From Acidobacteriota bacterium (GTDB taxonomy: Bacteria > Acidobacteriota > Vicinamibacteria > Vicinamibacterales > CAVVIG01): a DNA stretch of 5,423 nt. The stretch spans positions 5,909 through 11,331 of the forward strand of contig QHWL01000267.1 of NCBI GenBank assembly GCA_003222555.1, in the 5' to 3' direction. The position numbers were made by a program, and so were the translations under genes. Shown here in pieces: positions 1-5,423 of this stretch (its first letter is position 1; each line of letters begins with the position of its first letter). The notes below the pieces were generated by a model, which saw only the letters and a list, made by a program, of their open reading frames with translations, was not told the DNA's origin and ran no database searches.

Positions 1-10
1 TTTTGCAGCG

Positions 11-655
11 TTAAGGAGATGGCTTCCGCAACGTCTGCCACAGATACCACGACGCCACCGATCGATACGGCCGCCACGCTTCGCCCATCTTCAGAATTCG
101 TTTGGCGTCCGGCGCTTTCCGCAATCGGTAGAGGTTTTGAACGGCCCGGACGATCCCGAGATCGCCCGCGGGCAGCACGTCGGGACGATGCAACCGGAAC
201 ATCAGGAACATCTCCGCCGTCCAGCGGCCGAAGCCTTTCACCGCCGTCAACCGTTCGACCACCTCATCGTCTGTGAGCGCATCGAGCGCGTCGAGCTGCA
301 GGCGCCCGTCAGCGATCCGTGCGCAGAGATCGCGCAAGTAGCCGACTTTCTGGCCGCTCAATCCGACGCCGCGCAGCGCCTCGTCGCCGAGCGCGTCGAT
401 GGCGGCCGTGCCGGGAATTTCGCCACCAGGAAACAGCGCGACGAAGCGGCCGAAAATCGTCGCCGCCGCTTTGGTCGACAGCTGCTGGCTCACGATCGCG
501 CCGATGAGCGCCGTGAGATGATCGCTGCGCTGGCGCGCGGCGAGGCCGCAGGGACCGATGAGCTTGACGGCGACGCCGAGAATCGGATCGCGCCGCATGA
601 GCAGCCGCCGGGCGCGGTCGTACTCTTCAGGCGTCACGGCTTCGTCACGCGGCAC
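11..655 (-). CDS. DNA-3-methyladenine glycosylase II family protein (HhH-GPD, AlkA-type)
   Basis: Base-excision repair glycosylase of the HhH-GPD superfamily, predicted to remove alkylated purines such as 3-methyladenine from DNA in the cytoplasm. In the 214-residue product I see the conserved N-terminal helix with SQQLS (residues 56-60), the helix-hairpin-helix LTAVKGFGRWTA (136-147), and the Gly/Pro-rich loop PAGDLG with the catalytic Asp at 165. A Trp-rich C-terminal helix (AWRPYRS, SWYLWQ) is usual for this branch. There is no C-terminal Cys cluster, so it is not an EndoIII/MutY type. It is shorter than E. coli AlkA (about 282 residues) because the N-terminal AlkA domain is missing, as in the yeast Mag-like and other compact bacterial forms. 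The start is GTG at 655, inside the last codons of the upstream SUMF1-family gene (11-base overlap), so the two are probably co-transcribed and translationally coupled. Exact substrate range cannot be read from sequence. Confidence 0.93.
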   Translation of the reverse strand: MPRDEAVTPEEYDRARRLLMRRDPILGVAVKLIGPCGLAARQRSDHLTALIGAIVSQQLSTKAAATIFGRFVALFPGGEIPGTAAIDALGDEALRGVGLSGQKVGYLRDLCARIADGRLQLDALDALTDDEVVERLTAVKGFGRWTAEMFLMFRLHRPDVLPAGDLGIVRAVQNLYRLRKAPDAKRILKMGEAWRPYRSVASWYLWQTLRKPSP

Positions 656-1433
656 ACACGATCCGGAAGCCGACGCTGTGAGCGTAGGTGTCGGGCGGCA
701 CCTGGTGCCGATACGCGCACCGCAGCATCCCGACGTCCTCGTTCACCCACGATCCCCCCCGGACGATCCGCATGCTGCCTGACTCGGGACCGCGCGGATT
801 GCGGCTGTCGCTGATGCTGTAGTAGTCGCTGGCGTACCAGTCGGACACCCATTCCCAGACGTTGCCCGCCATGTCGTACAGCCCGTACCCATTCGGGGGA
901 TAGGTGCCTGTCGGACGCGTTCCCCGCTCATTCTTGACCGCCGGGTCCGAGAGAAAATTGCCTCGCGACGGATCGATATCGTCGCCCCACGGATAGCGCT
1001 GTCCGTCCGTGCCGCCACGCGCCGCTTTCTCCCACTCGGCTTCGGTCGGCAGTCGGGCGATGCGGCCGAGCGCGTCGGAAAGCCATCGGCAATAGGCCAC
1101 CGCGTCGTCGTACGGCACGAGCACAACCGGGTGGCTGCCGTGACCGGCCGGCGGATGGCCGTCTTCCCACACATAGGCCGCCGCCAGTTCCTCGAACAGG
1201 CCGTCGCGGCCGCCCGACGCGATGAGCGGCAGCTCGCGAATGGACGGGGCCCGGTGGCCGGTCGCGTGGATGAACCGCGCGTACTCGTCGTTGGTGACTG
1301 GAAATCGGGCGATGAAGAATTCGCTCACGTAGACGCGGTGAACGGGACGCTCGTCGTCCTGGGCATTCGAGGCGCCCATCAGAAAGTCACCGGCTGGAAT
1401 CCGCGCGAGATCGGGTGGCGTTGCGAGCGTCAT
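645..1433 (-). CDS. SUMF1/FGE-sulfatase family protein, lacking the copper-binding Cys pair
   Basis: A formylglycine-generating-enzyme-fold protein (C-type-lectin-like) of 262 residues from ATG 1433. Family signatures in order: IPAGDFLMG (12-20), VTNDEYARF (46-54), RLPTEAEWEKAARGG (from 127), YPWGD (147-151), GYGLYDMAGNVWEWVSDWY (183-201), RIVRGGSW (222-229) and a C-terminal GFRIV. True FGE carries two Cys after the RGGS motif (human C336 and C341) that bind copper and oxidise the sulfatase cysteine. Here the aligned positions are Asn231 and Met236, so sulfatase-activating chemistry is unlikely. It is better called a family member of unknown function; others in this fold act as sulfoxide synthases, binding modules or kinase-associated domains. 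No signal peptide is seen, so it is probably cytoplasmic. An in-frame GTG at 1475 would add 14 residues without a family match, so I prefer the ATG. It overlaps the downstream glycosylase by 11 bases. Confidence 0.88.
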   Translation of the reverse strand: MTLATPPDLARIPAGDFLMGASNAQDDERPVHRVYVSEFFIARFPVTNDEYARFIHATGHRAPSIRELPLIASGGRDGLFEELAAAYVWEDGHPPAGHGSHPVVLVPYDDAVAYCRWLSDALGRIARLPTEAEWEKAARGGTDGQRYPWGDDIDPSRGNFLSDPAVKNERGTRPTGTYPPNGYGLYDMAGNVWEWVSDWYASDYYSISDSRNPRGPESGSMRIVRGGSWVNEDVGMLRCAYRHQVPPDTYAHSVGFRIVCAA

Positions 1434-1492
1434 CGTCTTGCGACCGCGCCCTGGTGTCGGCCCGCCTGTCAACACCTGTCATCGAAGGTGCC

Positions 1493-1498
1493 AGTATA
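1493..1498 (-). promoter_or_regulatory. Possible -10 element upstream of the SUMF1-family gene
   Basis: On the minus strand TATACT (positions 1498 to 1493) stands out in an otherwise GC-rich gap between the glutaredoxin-like gene and the SUMF1-family gene. Initiation about 7 bases downstream would give a leader of roughly 50 bases before ATG 1433. No good -35 hexamer lies at 16-18 bases spacing (TAAGCG at 17), so this is a weak call. A perfect TTGACA occurs at 1472-1467 on the same strand but has no -10 partner. The rest of 1434-1684 holds only a small 7-bp stem with one G-U pair (1453-1459 with 1470-1476) and no gene I can support. Confidence 0.25.
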
Positions 1499-1684
1499 GT
1501 CTACGACTGACCGGCCGCTTACGCCTACAAACGGAGTAAAGTGAGCGCGAGTGACCAAGGCGCGACACCAATGTCCGGTTCCGGTCGTCCGCGGTGACAG
1601 TCGATTCCCTTGGCGTTGGCTTCCGACATCTTGCGCAACCGTCCGTCAACCCTGCCGAAGATTTGCTTGCGATTGCGCACGACG

Positions 1685-1924
1685 TCAATGGTCGCCCGAC
1701 CGTCCGGCGATCGCGCTCTTCAGCGCGGCCGGGTCGTACCCCTTGACGGCGCGCTCGCCGACAATGGTCAAGGGCACGGTGCGAAAGCCGCGCGCGATGA
1801 GCTCGTCGTACGCCCGATCGTCCTCGTCCACGTTCTTCGCGGTAAACGCGACGCCTTCTCGTGAAAGAAACTCTTTCACCTTCTCGCAGCTCTGTCAGGC
1901 GCTGCCGGTGTATACGATAACCAT
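1685..1924 (-). CDS. Candidate selenoprotein: glutaredoxin-like thiol oxidoreductase with in-frame TGA (UxxC)
   Basis: A small thioredoxin-fold redox protein, predicted cytoplasmic, that would reduce disulfides or glutathione mixed disulfides. Read from ATG 1924, the frame gives MVIVYTGSA, then TGA (1897-1895, codon 10), then QSCEKVKEFL, and continues to a TGA stop at 1687-1685: 79 residues in all, the normal size of a NrdH/glutaredoxin-like protein. The TGA falls exactly at the first Cys of the CxxC site, giving U10-Q-S-C13. The rest of the fold is intact on both sides: beta-1 VIVYTGS, helix CEKVKEFLSREGV, NVDED, the cis-Pro motif TVP (49-51), and GERAVKGYDPAALKSAI. A SECIS-like hairpin follows the TGA. 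A gene caller that treats TGA as stop would leave only residues 16-79 from a GTG. In-frame ATGs at 1957 and 1954 could add 10-11 residues; I prefer 1924 because glutaredoxins begin just before the first strand. No strong Shine-Dalgarno is seen at either. A TGC-to-TGA sequencing error or mutation is the main alternative. Confidence 0.8.
1861..1897 (-). promoter_or_regulatory. Predicted bacterial SECIS element with its Sec UGA codon
   Basis: Directs SelB and Sec-tRNA to the UGA in the glutaredoxin-like mRNA. On the minus strand the UGA is at 1897-1895, followed by 15 bases, then a perfect 7-bp stem GUGAAAG (1879-1873) with CUUUCAC (1867-1861) closing a 5-base loop AGUUU (1872-1868). The UGA-to-loop distance is 22 bases and a G lies in the first two loop positions; both fit the published bacterial SECIS consensus (loop about 16-37 bases from the UGA, G among the first two loop bases). 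A lower stem UGCGA/UCGCG may extend it across an asymmetric internal loop. The hairpin lies within the coding frame (V-K-E-F-L-S), as expected in bacteria. SelA, SelB, SelC and SelD genes are not in this window. Confidence 0.7.
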
Positions 1925-1964
1925 CGTCTTGGCATGGCGCGGGGGACCTGACATCATTCAGTGT

Positions 1965-1986
1965 GCCTGGGACCCCGCCCCCAGGC
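1965..1986. repeat. GC-rich inverted repeat in the divergent intergenic region
   Basis: GCCTGGG (1965-1971) and CCCAGGC (1980-1986) form a perfect 7-bp stem around an 8-base C-rich loop. It sits between the glutaredoxin-like gene (minus) and the CoA-transferase gene (plus), upstream of both. No T-run follows on either strand. It could be an operator, a REP-like intergenic palindrome or a chance GC-rich stem. I see no convincing promoter hexamers in the remainder of 1925-2055. Confidence 0.4.
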
Positions 1987-2055
1987 GCTCTCGCCGCCGC
2001 GCTCGCTCCGGCTCCGGGTCAAAGCCGCGACGCGTCCGGCGCCTCGGATCTCATT

Positions 2056-3234
2056 ATGCTGCCGCTTGAAGGCCTCACGGTTCTCGATCTGACTCGTGTG
2101 TTGTCCGGGCCGTACTGCACGATGCTGCTTGGCGACATGGGCGCGCGCGTGATCAAGATTGAGCAACCGGGCAAGGGCGACGATACGCGCGCCTGGGGCC
2201 CGCCGTTCCTCCAGGGCGAGAGCGCGTACTTCCTGAGCATCAATCGCAACAAGGAAAGCGTCACGCTCGACTTCAAGCAGCCGGAAGGGCGAGCGATTCT
2301 CGACCGGCTGATCGCCAAGAGCGACGTGATGGTGGAAAACTTCCGGCCAGGCTCGCTCGGCAAGCTCGGCCTTGATTACGCGTCGCTCGCGACGCGCCAC
2401 CCCCGACTCGTGTACTGCTCCATCTCGGGTTACGGTCACACCGGACCGCGAAAAGGCGAGGCGGGGTACGACGCCGTGATGCAGGCCGAAGGCGGCCTGA
2501 TGAGCATCACCGGCGCAGCCGACGGGCCTCCGTTCCGCCTCGGCGTCGCGATTGCCGACGTCGTGTCGGGCATGTTTGCCGCGCAGGGGGTTGCGCTGGC
2601 GCTCTTCGCGCGGGAACGAACCGGCCGAGGACAGGCGGTGGACGTCGCCATGCTCGACTCGGTGGCGGCGTTGCTCGTCTATCAGGCGTCGATCTATTTC
2701 GCGACGGGCTCGGCCCCCTCGCGAATGGGCAACCGCCACCCCACGATCGTGCCCTACGAAACCTTCGCCGCTTCCGACGGCGACTTCGTGATCGCCGTCG
2801 GCAACGACGACCAATGGCGGCGCTTCTGCCGCGTGGCCGATCTGGAAGACGATGAGAAGTTCGCGACGAACCGGTCGCGGGTGACTCGATACGCCGAGTT
2901 GAAGCCAATTCTGTCCGACCGCCTGCGAACACGCACGCGAGCGCAGTGGATCGAAGAGCTCACGAAGGCCGGCGTCCCGTGCGGATCGGTGCGCGATCTG
3001 CACGAAGTGTTCAACGACCCTCAAATCGCGGCGCGCGAGATGATAGCCAATGTCGAACATGCGATGATTGGCCCGATTCGTCTGGTCGGCGTTCCCATCA
3101 AGTTCTCGGACACGTCGGCGTCGGTGCGCAGCGCGCCGCCCACTCTCGGCCAGCATACCGCCGCGGTGTTACAAGATGACCTCGGTCTGAGCCCGCACGA
3201 GCTCACCCTGCTGCAGGCTCGAGGTGTCATCTGA
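2056..3234 (+). CDS. CaiB/BaiF family (class III) CoA-transferase
   Basis: A class III CoA-transferase, which moves CoA between carboxylic acids through an enzyme aspartyl-CoA intermediate in the cytoplasm. The 392-residue product matches the family's usual length. Motifs: LPLEGLTVLDLTRVLSGPYC at the N-terminus (2-21), LGDMGARVIKIEQPGKGD (25-42), YFLSINRNKESVTLDFK (58-74), VMVENFRPG (91-99), SISGYGHTGP (122-131), then GYDAVMQAEGG with the probable catalytic Asp at 139, and the C-terminal domain with MGNRHPTIVPYETF (224-237). Substrate cannot be assigned: formyl-CoA, carnitine, succinyl-CoA/mesaconyl and bile-acid enzymes share these motifs. A GTG at 1963 keeps the frame open for 31 more residues, but these are Ala/Pro-rich and have no family counterpart; ATG 2056 opens directly on the family motif. 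The stop overlaps the next start as TGATG, so the next gene is translationally coupled and may serve the same process. Confidence 0.93.
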   Translation: MLPLEGLTVLDLTRVLSGPYCTMLLGDMGARVIKIEQPGKGDDTRAWGPPFLQGESAYFLSINRNKESVTLDFKQPEGRAILDRLIAKSDVMVENFRPGSLGKLGLDYASLATRHPRLVYCSISGYGHTGPRKGEAGYDAVMQAEGGLMSITGAADGPPFRLGVAIADVVSGMFAAQGVALALFARERTGRGQAVDVAMLDSVAALLVYQASIYFATGSAPSRMGNRHPTIVPYETFAASDGDFVIAVGNDDQWRRFCRVADLEDDEKFATNRSRVTRYAELKPILSDRLRTRTRAQWIEELTKAGVPCGSVRDLHEVFNDPQIAAREMIANVEHAMIGPIRLVGVPIKFSDTSASVRSAPPTLGQHTAAVLQDDLGLSPHELTLLQARGVI

Positions 3235-3662
3235 TGGAGATCTCCGATGTCAGGAAACGGGTGCTCGAAACCATCGATCGTGCGAAACGGAACGCCGCCG
3301 GGCGGCGCGCGCGCGTCGATGAGGCCGGTCGCGAGTACGACGTCTTCCTCGAGCAAATCGCCGTGCCCGTGTTTCGGCAGGTCGCCAACGTGCTCCGCGC
3401 GGAGGGCTACCTCTTCAACCTGTTCACGCCGGGCGGCGGCGTGCGTCTGATGTCCGATCGGTCGGCGGAAGATTACCTCGAGCTCTTTCTCGACACGACT
3501 GAAGATCCGCCGCGCGTGACCGGACGAGCCAGCCGCAGCCGCGGCCGCCGTGTCCTCGAGTCCCAACGGCCGATCGGCTCGCCCGGCCCCTTGCGCGCAC
3601 TGACCGAAGACGATGTGCTGGGATTCGTGATGAAGGAACTGGAGCCGTTTGTGGAACGATGA
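3234..3662 (+). CDS. Conserved-looking hypothetical protein, coupled to the CoA-transferase
   Basis: I do not recognise this 142-residue product. It appears soluble: no signal peptide or membrane segment. Residues 1-55 are rich in charged, probably helical sequence (DVRKRVLETIDRAKR, YDVFLEQIAVPVFRQVANVLRAEG). The centre has a hydrophobic strand-like run YLFNLFTPGGGVRLM (59-73) and YLELFLDTTEDPP (81-93). An Arg/Ser-rich stretch (97-112) leads to a second helix, LTEDDVLGFVMKELEPFVER. The ATG shares its A with the TGA of the upstream gene (TGATG), strong support for this start and for operon membership. Codon usage follows its neighbour, with a clear third-position G/C preference. A role linked to the CoA-transferase is inference from coupling only. 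It ends just before the long inverted repeat at 3665. Confidence 0.82.
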   Translation: MEISDVRKRVLETIDRAKRNAAGRRARVDEAGREYDVFLEQIAVPVFRQVANVLRAEGYLFNLFTPGGGVRLMSDRSAEDYLELFLDTTEDPPRVTGRASRSRGRRVLESQRPIGSPGPLRALTEDDVLGFVMKELEPFVER

Positions 3663-3664
3663 GC

Positions 3665-3729
3665 GGGTCGGGAGTCGTCTTTCAGTTCCGGTTAGTGTCG
3701 TTGCAGGTCTTGAAAACGACTCCCGACCC
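3665..3729. terminator. Long inverted repeat between convergent genes, probable bidirectional terminator
   Basis: Perfect 14-bp arms at 3665-3678 and 3716-3729 (GGGTCGGGAGTCGT and its complement) fill the 73-base gap between two convergent genes. After a one-base bulge (C3679) the stem continues for five pairs, TTTCA (3680-3684) with TGAAA (3711-3715), leaving a loop of about 26 bases. No clear T-run follows on either strand, so it is not a classic intrinsic terminator. Its position and symmetry still favour ending transcription from both sides or blocking read-through. The length and perfection of the arms also allow a dispersed intergenic palindrome. Confidence 0.65.
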
Positions 3730-3735
3730 CGTTGT

Positions 3736-4911
3736 CTACGCCAACCGTTCGAGTACCGACGTATCGATACCCTGGCGCTTCAGCAGCTCCAAAAAGCCGG
3801 TCCGATCCGCCGCGTGGCGGTAGGCTTCGCGCACGTCGACAGCGCCGCTTTGAACGAGACCGACGAGGGCGTCGTTGAGCGGCGCCATTCCGTGCATCCG
3901 CCCGCCTTCAATCGCCATCGGCAGCTGCGAGGTTCGGCCTTCGGCAATAACGCTGGCGACCGCCGGAGTGTTGAGCAGCACCTCGCGCGCCGCAAGCCGG
4001 CCGCCGCCGCCCGACTTCAGGAGCAGCACCTGCGCGACCACGCCCCGCAGATTCTCGGCGAGCGCCAGCTGAACCTGCCGCCGATGCTCTGGCGGATACA
4101 GGTTGATGATGCGATCGATCGCGTCGGTCGCCGTGTGCGACGGGAAGCCGCCTATCACGAGCTGCCCCGATGCCGCGGCTTCGATCGCCACGCTGATGAG
4201 GGCCGCCGTTCGCAGCGACTCGACCACCAGCACGTCCGGGTCTTCCCGCAGCGCCGCGCGTACCACCACCAGCACCTCGTCGTCGCTGCCACGGACTTCG
4301 CGCTGGCTGACAGACGACGTACCGCGCTCGTGCATGACGTTAATTTCGCTCTCTATCGTGATGACCCGATCGCTGCGCGTCCGGTTGATGAGGTCCACGA
4401 AGGCCGAGATTAGCGTGCGCTTGCCGCTCTGCCGCGGGCCGGCGATGAGCACGAGCCCTTCCGGCTCCATCGCGAGCGATTGAATCTGGCGCGACAAGCC
4501 GAGCTGCTCGCTCGACACGGCGCGCACCGGCATCATGCGGAACACGCCGCCGGGGCCGCGGTGGTCGCGGAAACTCATACACCGGACGCGGCCAACACCG
4601 TCAAGATCGCTGATCCACTCGGTGGCGACACCGGTCCGCAGCGCTTCGTGATTGCGCTCCGGCACCAGCGTCAGCAGCAGCGACTCGACTTCGTTCGGCC
4701 CCAGCAGGGGTTCGCCCTCGAGCATTTGAATCTCGCCGTCGACGCGGACCGAGGGACGCGCTTGCGAGGAGAGATAGAGCGTCGACGCGCTGCGTGCGGC
4801 GGCTATGCGCAGCAGCCGATCGAGACCGAACGCTGGTGTCACCAGAGGGGGCGGCGTGTCGGATCGGATCGGGCTGCGCGTCATCGGCAGAACGACGGCC
4901 GGCTGGGCCAT
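3736..4911 (-). CDS. PilT-like twitching-motility ATPase domain with degenerate catalytic motifs
   Basis: A type IV pilus retraction-ATPase (PilT/PilU, GspE/VirB11 superfamily) homologue of 391 residues from ATG 4911. The N-terminal PAS-like domain (about 27-130) is present: FGLDRLLRIAAARSASTLYLS, RVDGEI, GVGRVRCMSFRDHRGPGGVFRMMP. The core follows, but key residues differ from PilT: Walker A is GPRQSGKR (158-165; Ser/Thr after Lys replaced by Arg), the Asp box ITIEDP is ITIESE (184-189), Walker B LVGE is VVES (229-232; the Glu position is Ser), and the His-box LHTT is FPSH (256-259). The framework (SQREV, REDPD, AIEAAASGQLV, AIDRIINLYPP, LRGVVAQVLL, REVLLNTPAV) is well kept. This suggests a non-hydrolysing or regulatory paralogue acting at the inner-membrane pilus base. 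The start is doubtful: a Pro/Ala-rich region just upstream joins in frame if one copy of a 23-bp tandem repeat is removed, so the gene was probably longer and ATG 4911 may be an internal Met. Confidence 0.85.
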   Translation of the reverse strand: MAQPAVVLPMTRSPIRSDTPPPLVTPAFGLDRLLRIAAARSASTLYLSSQARPSVRVDGEIQMLEGEPLLGPNEVESLLLTLVPERNHEALRTGVATEWISDLDGVGRVRCMSFRDHRGPGGVFRMMPVRAVSSEQLGLSRQIQSLAMEPEGLVLIAGPRQSGKRTLISAFVDLINRTRSDRVITIESEINVMHERGTSSVSQREVRGSDDEVLVVVRAALREDPDVLVVESLRTAALISVAIEAAASGQLVIGGFPSHTATDAIDRIINLYPPEHRRQVQLALAENLRGVVAQVLLLKSGGGGRLAAREVLLNTPAVASVIAEGRTSQLPMAIEGGRMHGMAPLNDALVGLVQSGAVDVREAYRHAADRTGFLELLKRQGIDTSVLERLA

Positions 4912-5423
4912 GCTGCCCGGCCCGGGAGAAGGCTGCCGTGGCGGTGGCGGCGCCGGTGAAATCGCCGCGGGTGGCGCCGTGAAATCGCCGCGGGTGGCGC
5001 CGGCGTCGGCGCGGGCGGCGGCACGACCGCCGATGGCGTGATCGCTGGTGCGGCCACCTCCGGGGGCATGACATGCGGTGGCGCGGCGTGCGGTGGCGGC
5101 ACAACGGACGGTGACTTGACCGGTGTCGGTACCGCCGGTGCCGAGACGAGTGGCTTTGGCGTGAACGATGGCGGTGGCGGCAGCCAGGACGCTGCGGGAA
5201 CCTGAGCGGCCGGCGGCGGAATCTCGTGAACAGGCGGCGGAACCTCAATGAGCTTCGATTCAATGGGCTCAGAAGTGAGCGTCGATTCAACGGGCTTAGA
5301 CAGGTTCACGTCCGCGCTCTCGGCGCTCTCCCGCACTCTCGTCTCGTCAGGAAGCGCCAACCCTTCGTCGCCAAGGACTCGCACGACCTGCTCGGAGAGC
5401 GGTTCCTGCCGCGGTACCGCAGC
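4881..5423 (-). CDS. Pro/Ala-rich N-terminal part of the PilT-like gene, frame-broken and cut by the window edge
   Basis: This frame is open from the right edge with no start seen (5' partial). It begins AAVPRQEPLSEQVVRVLGDEGLALPD and continues as an acidic/Ser segment (RVRESAESADVNLSK) and then a long Pro/Ala/Val-rich linker (about 5240 down to 4980), typical of a flexible spacer between domains. After the 23-bp repeat the frame turns to RRHPRRFHRRRHRHG and stops at 4881, a composition change that marks the loss of the true frame. Deleting one repeat copy instead gives PPAAISPAPPPPRQPSPGPGS followed directly by MAQPAVV of the PilT-like part. I therefore read this as the N-terminal part of the same gene. 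A folded domain further upstream may lie outside the window. Alternatives are a separate short protein or an assembly error. Confidence 0.6.
   Translation of the reverse strand, partial: AAVPRQEPLSEQVVRVLGDEGLALPDETRVRESAESADVNLSKPVESTLTSEPIESKLIEVPPPVHEIPPPAAQVPAASWLPPPPSFTPKPLVSAPAVPTPVKSPSVVPPPHAAPPHVMPPEVAAPAITPSAVVPPPAPTPAPPAAISRRHPRRFHRRRHRHGSLLPGRAAWPSRPSFCR
4956..5001. repeat. Perfect 23-bp tandem duplication causing a frame break
   Basis: Two identical 23-base copies lie head to tail at 4956-4978 and 4979-5001 (each beginning GTGAAATCGCCGCGGG on the plus strand). The similarity fades into imperfect GGTGGCG-type repeats on both sides. Because 23 is not a multiple of three, the extra copy shifts the minus-strand frame between the Pro-rich segment (5' side) and the PilT-like ATPase (3' side). 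Slipped-strand replication in GC-rich repetitive sequence would readily create or remove it. Confidence 0.9.

Noticed and set aside
137..814. 225-codon plus-strand open frame
   Set aside because: It is antisense to the glycosylase and SUMF1-family genes, both of which have clear motifs; its composition is low in hydrophobic residues.
1685..1687. Second TGA, at the end of the glutaredoxin-like gene, as another Sec codon
   Set aside because: The protein is already of full family length. The sequence after this TGA forms only a 4-bp stem with a CAAT loop lacking G, and another TGA follows soon after.
1479..1688. 69-residue minus-strand open frame between the glutaredoxin-like and SUMF1-family genes
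   Set aside because: It starts with TTG, has no recognisable motif, is rich in Arg/Ser/Cys, and overlaps the probable promoter region.
1963..2055. Upstream GTG start for the CoA-transferase
   Set aside because: The added 31 residues are Ala/Pro-rich without a family match and cover the intergenic hairpin; ATG 2056 opens on the family's N-terminal motif.
1954..3156. 400-codon minus-strand open frame
   Set aside because: It is antisense to the CoA-transferase gene, Arg/His-rich, and explained by that gene's GC-rich codon usage.
3649..4413. 254-codon plus-strand open frame
   Set aside because: It is antisense to the PilT-like gene and runs through the inverted repeat, with no motif of its own.
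4956..5001. Programmed ribosomal frameshift in the PilT-like gene
   Set aside because: No slippery heptamer is seen near the junction, and the 23-bp duplication explains the frame change fully.
4601..5290. 229-codon Arg/Ser/His-rich minus-strand open frame
   Set aside because: It is the third frame across the Pro-rich region and ATPase N-terminus; its Arg/His-rich composition is an off-frame reading of proline codons.

Overview
The window is GC-rich, double-stranded bacterial chromosome with tightly packed genes on both strands. Gene content (a SUMF1-family protein, a CaiB/BaiF CoA-transferase, a PilT paralogue and a candidate selenoprotein) together with base composition would suit a soil Acidobacteriota-like or similar high-GC Gram-negative lineage. 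That placement is inference; no rRNA or other marker gene is present.

Layout. Minus strand, 11-1433: an AlkA-type DNA glycosylase overlaps by 11 bases the end of an upstream SUMF1/FGE-family gene, forming a two-gene operon. Minus strand, 1685-1924: a small glutaredoxin-like gene that ordinary gene calling truncates, because codon 10 is TGA exactly where the first Cys of the CxxC active site belongs (U-Q-S-C). A perfect 7-bp hairpin with a 5-base loop lies 15 bases after that TGA and fits the bacterial SECIS model, so this is a strong candidate selenoprotein. Positions 1925-2055 form a divergent intergenic region with a GC-rich hairpin. Plus strand, 2056-3662: a CaiB/BaiF-family CoA-transferase is translationally coupled (TGATG) to a 142-residue protein of unknown function. 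The convergent gap at 3663-3735 is filled by a long inverted repeat that probably ends transcription from both sides.

Minus strand, 3736-5423: a PilT-like twitching ATPase domain preceded by a long Pro/Ala-rich segment that runs off the right edge. The two parts lie in different frames. A perfect 23-bp tandem duplication at 4956-5001 accounts exactly for the break: removing one copy joins them into one open frame. The ATPase part also carries substitutions in all four nucleotide-handling motifs of the PilT family, suggesting a non-catalytic or regulatory paralogue.

The two main results are the TGA-containing glutaredoxin with its SECIS-like hairpin, and the repeat-induced frame break in a degenerate PilT paralogue.
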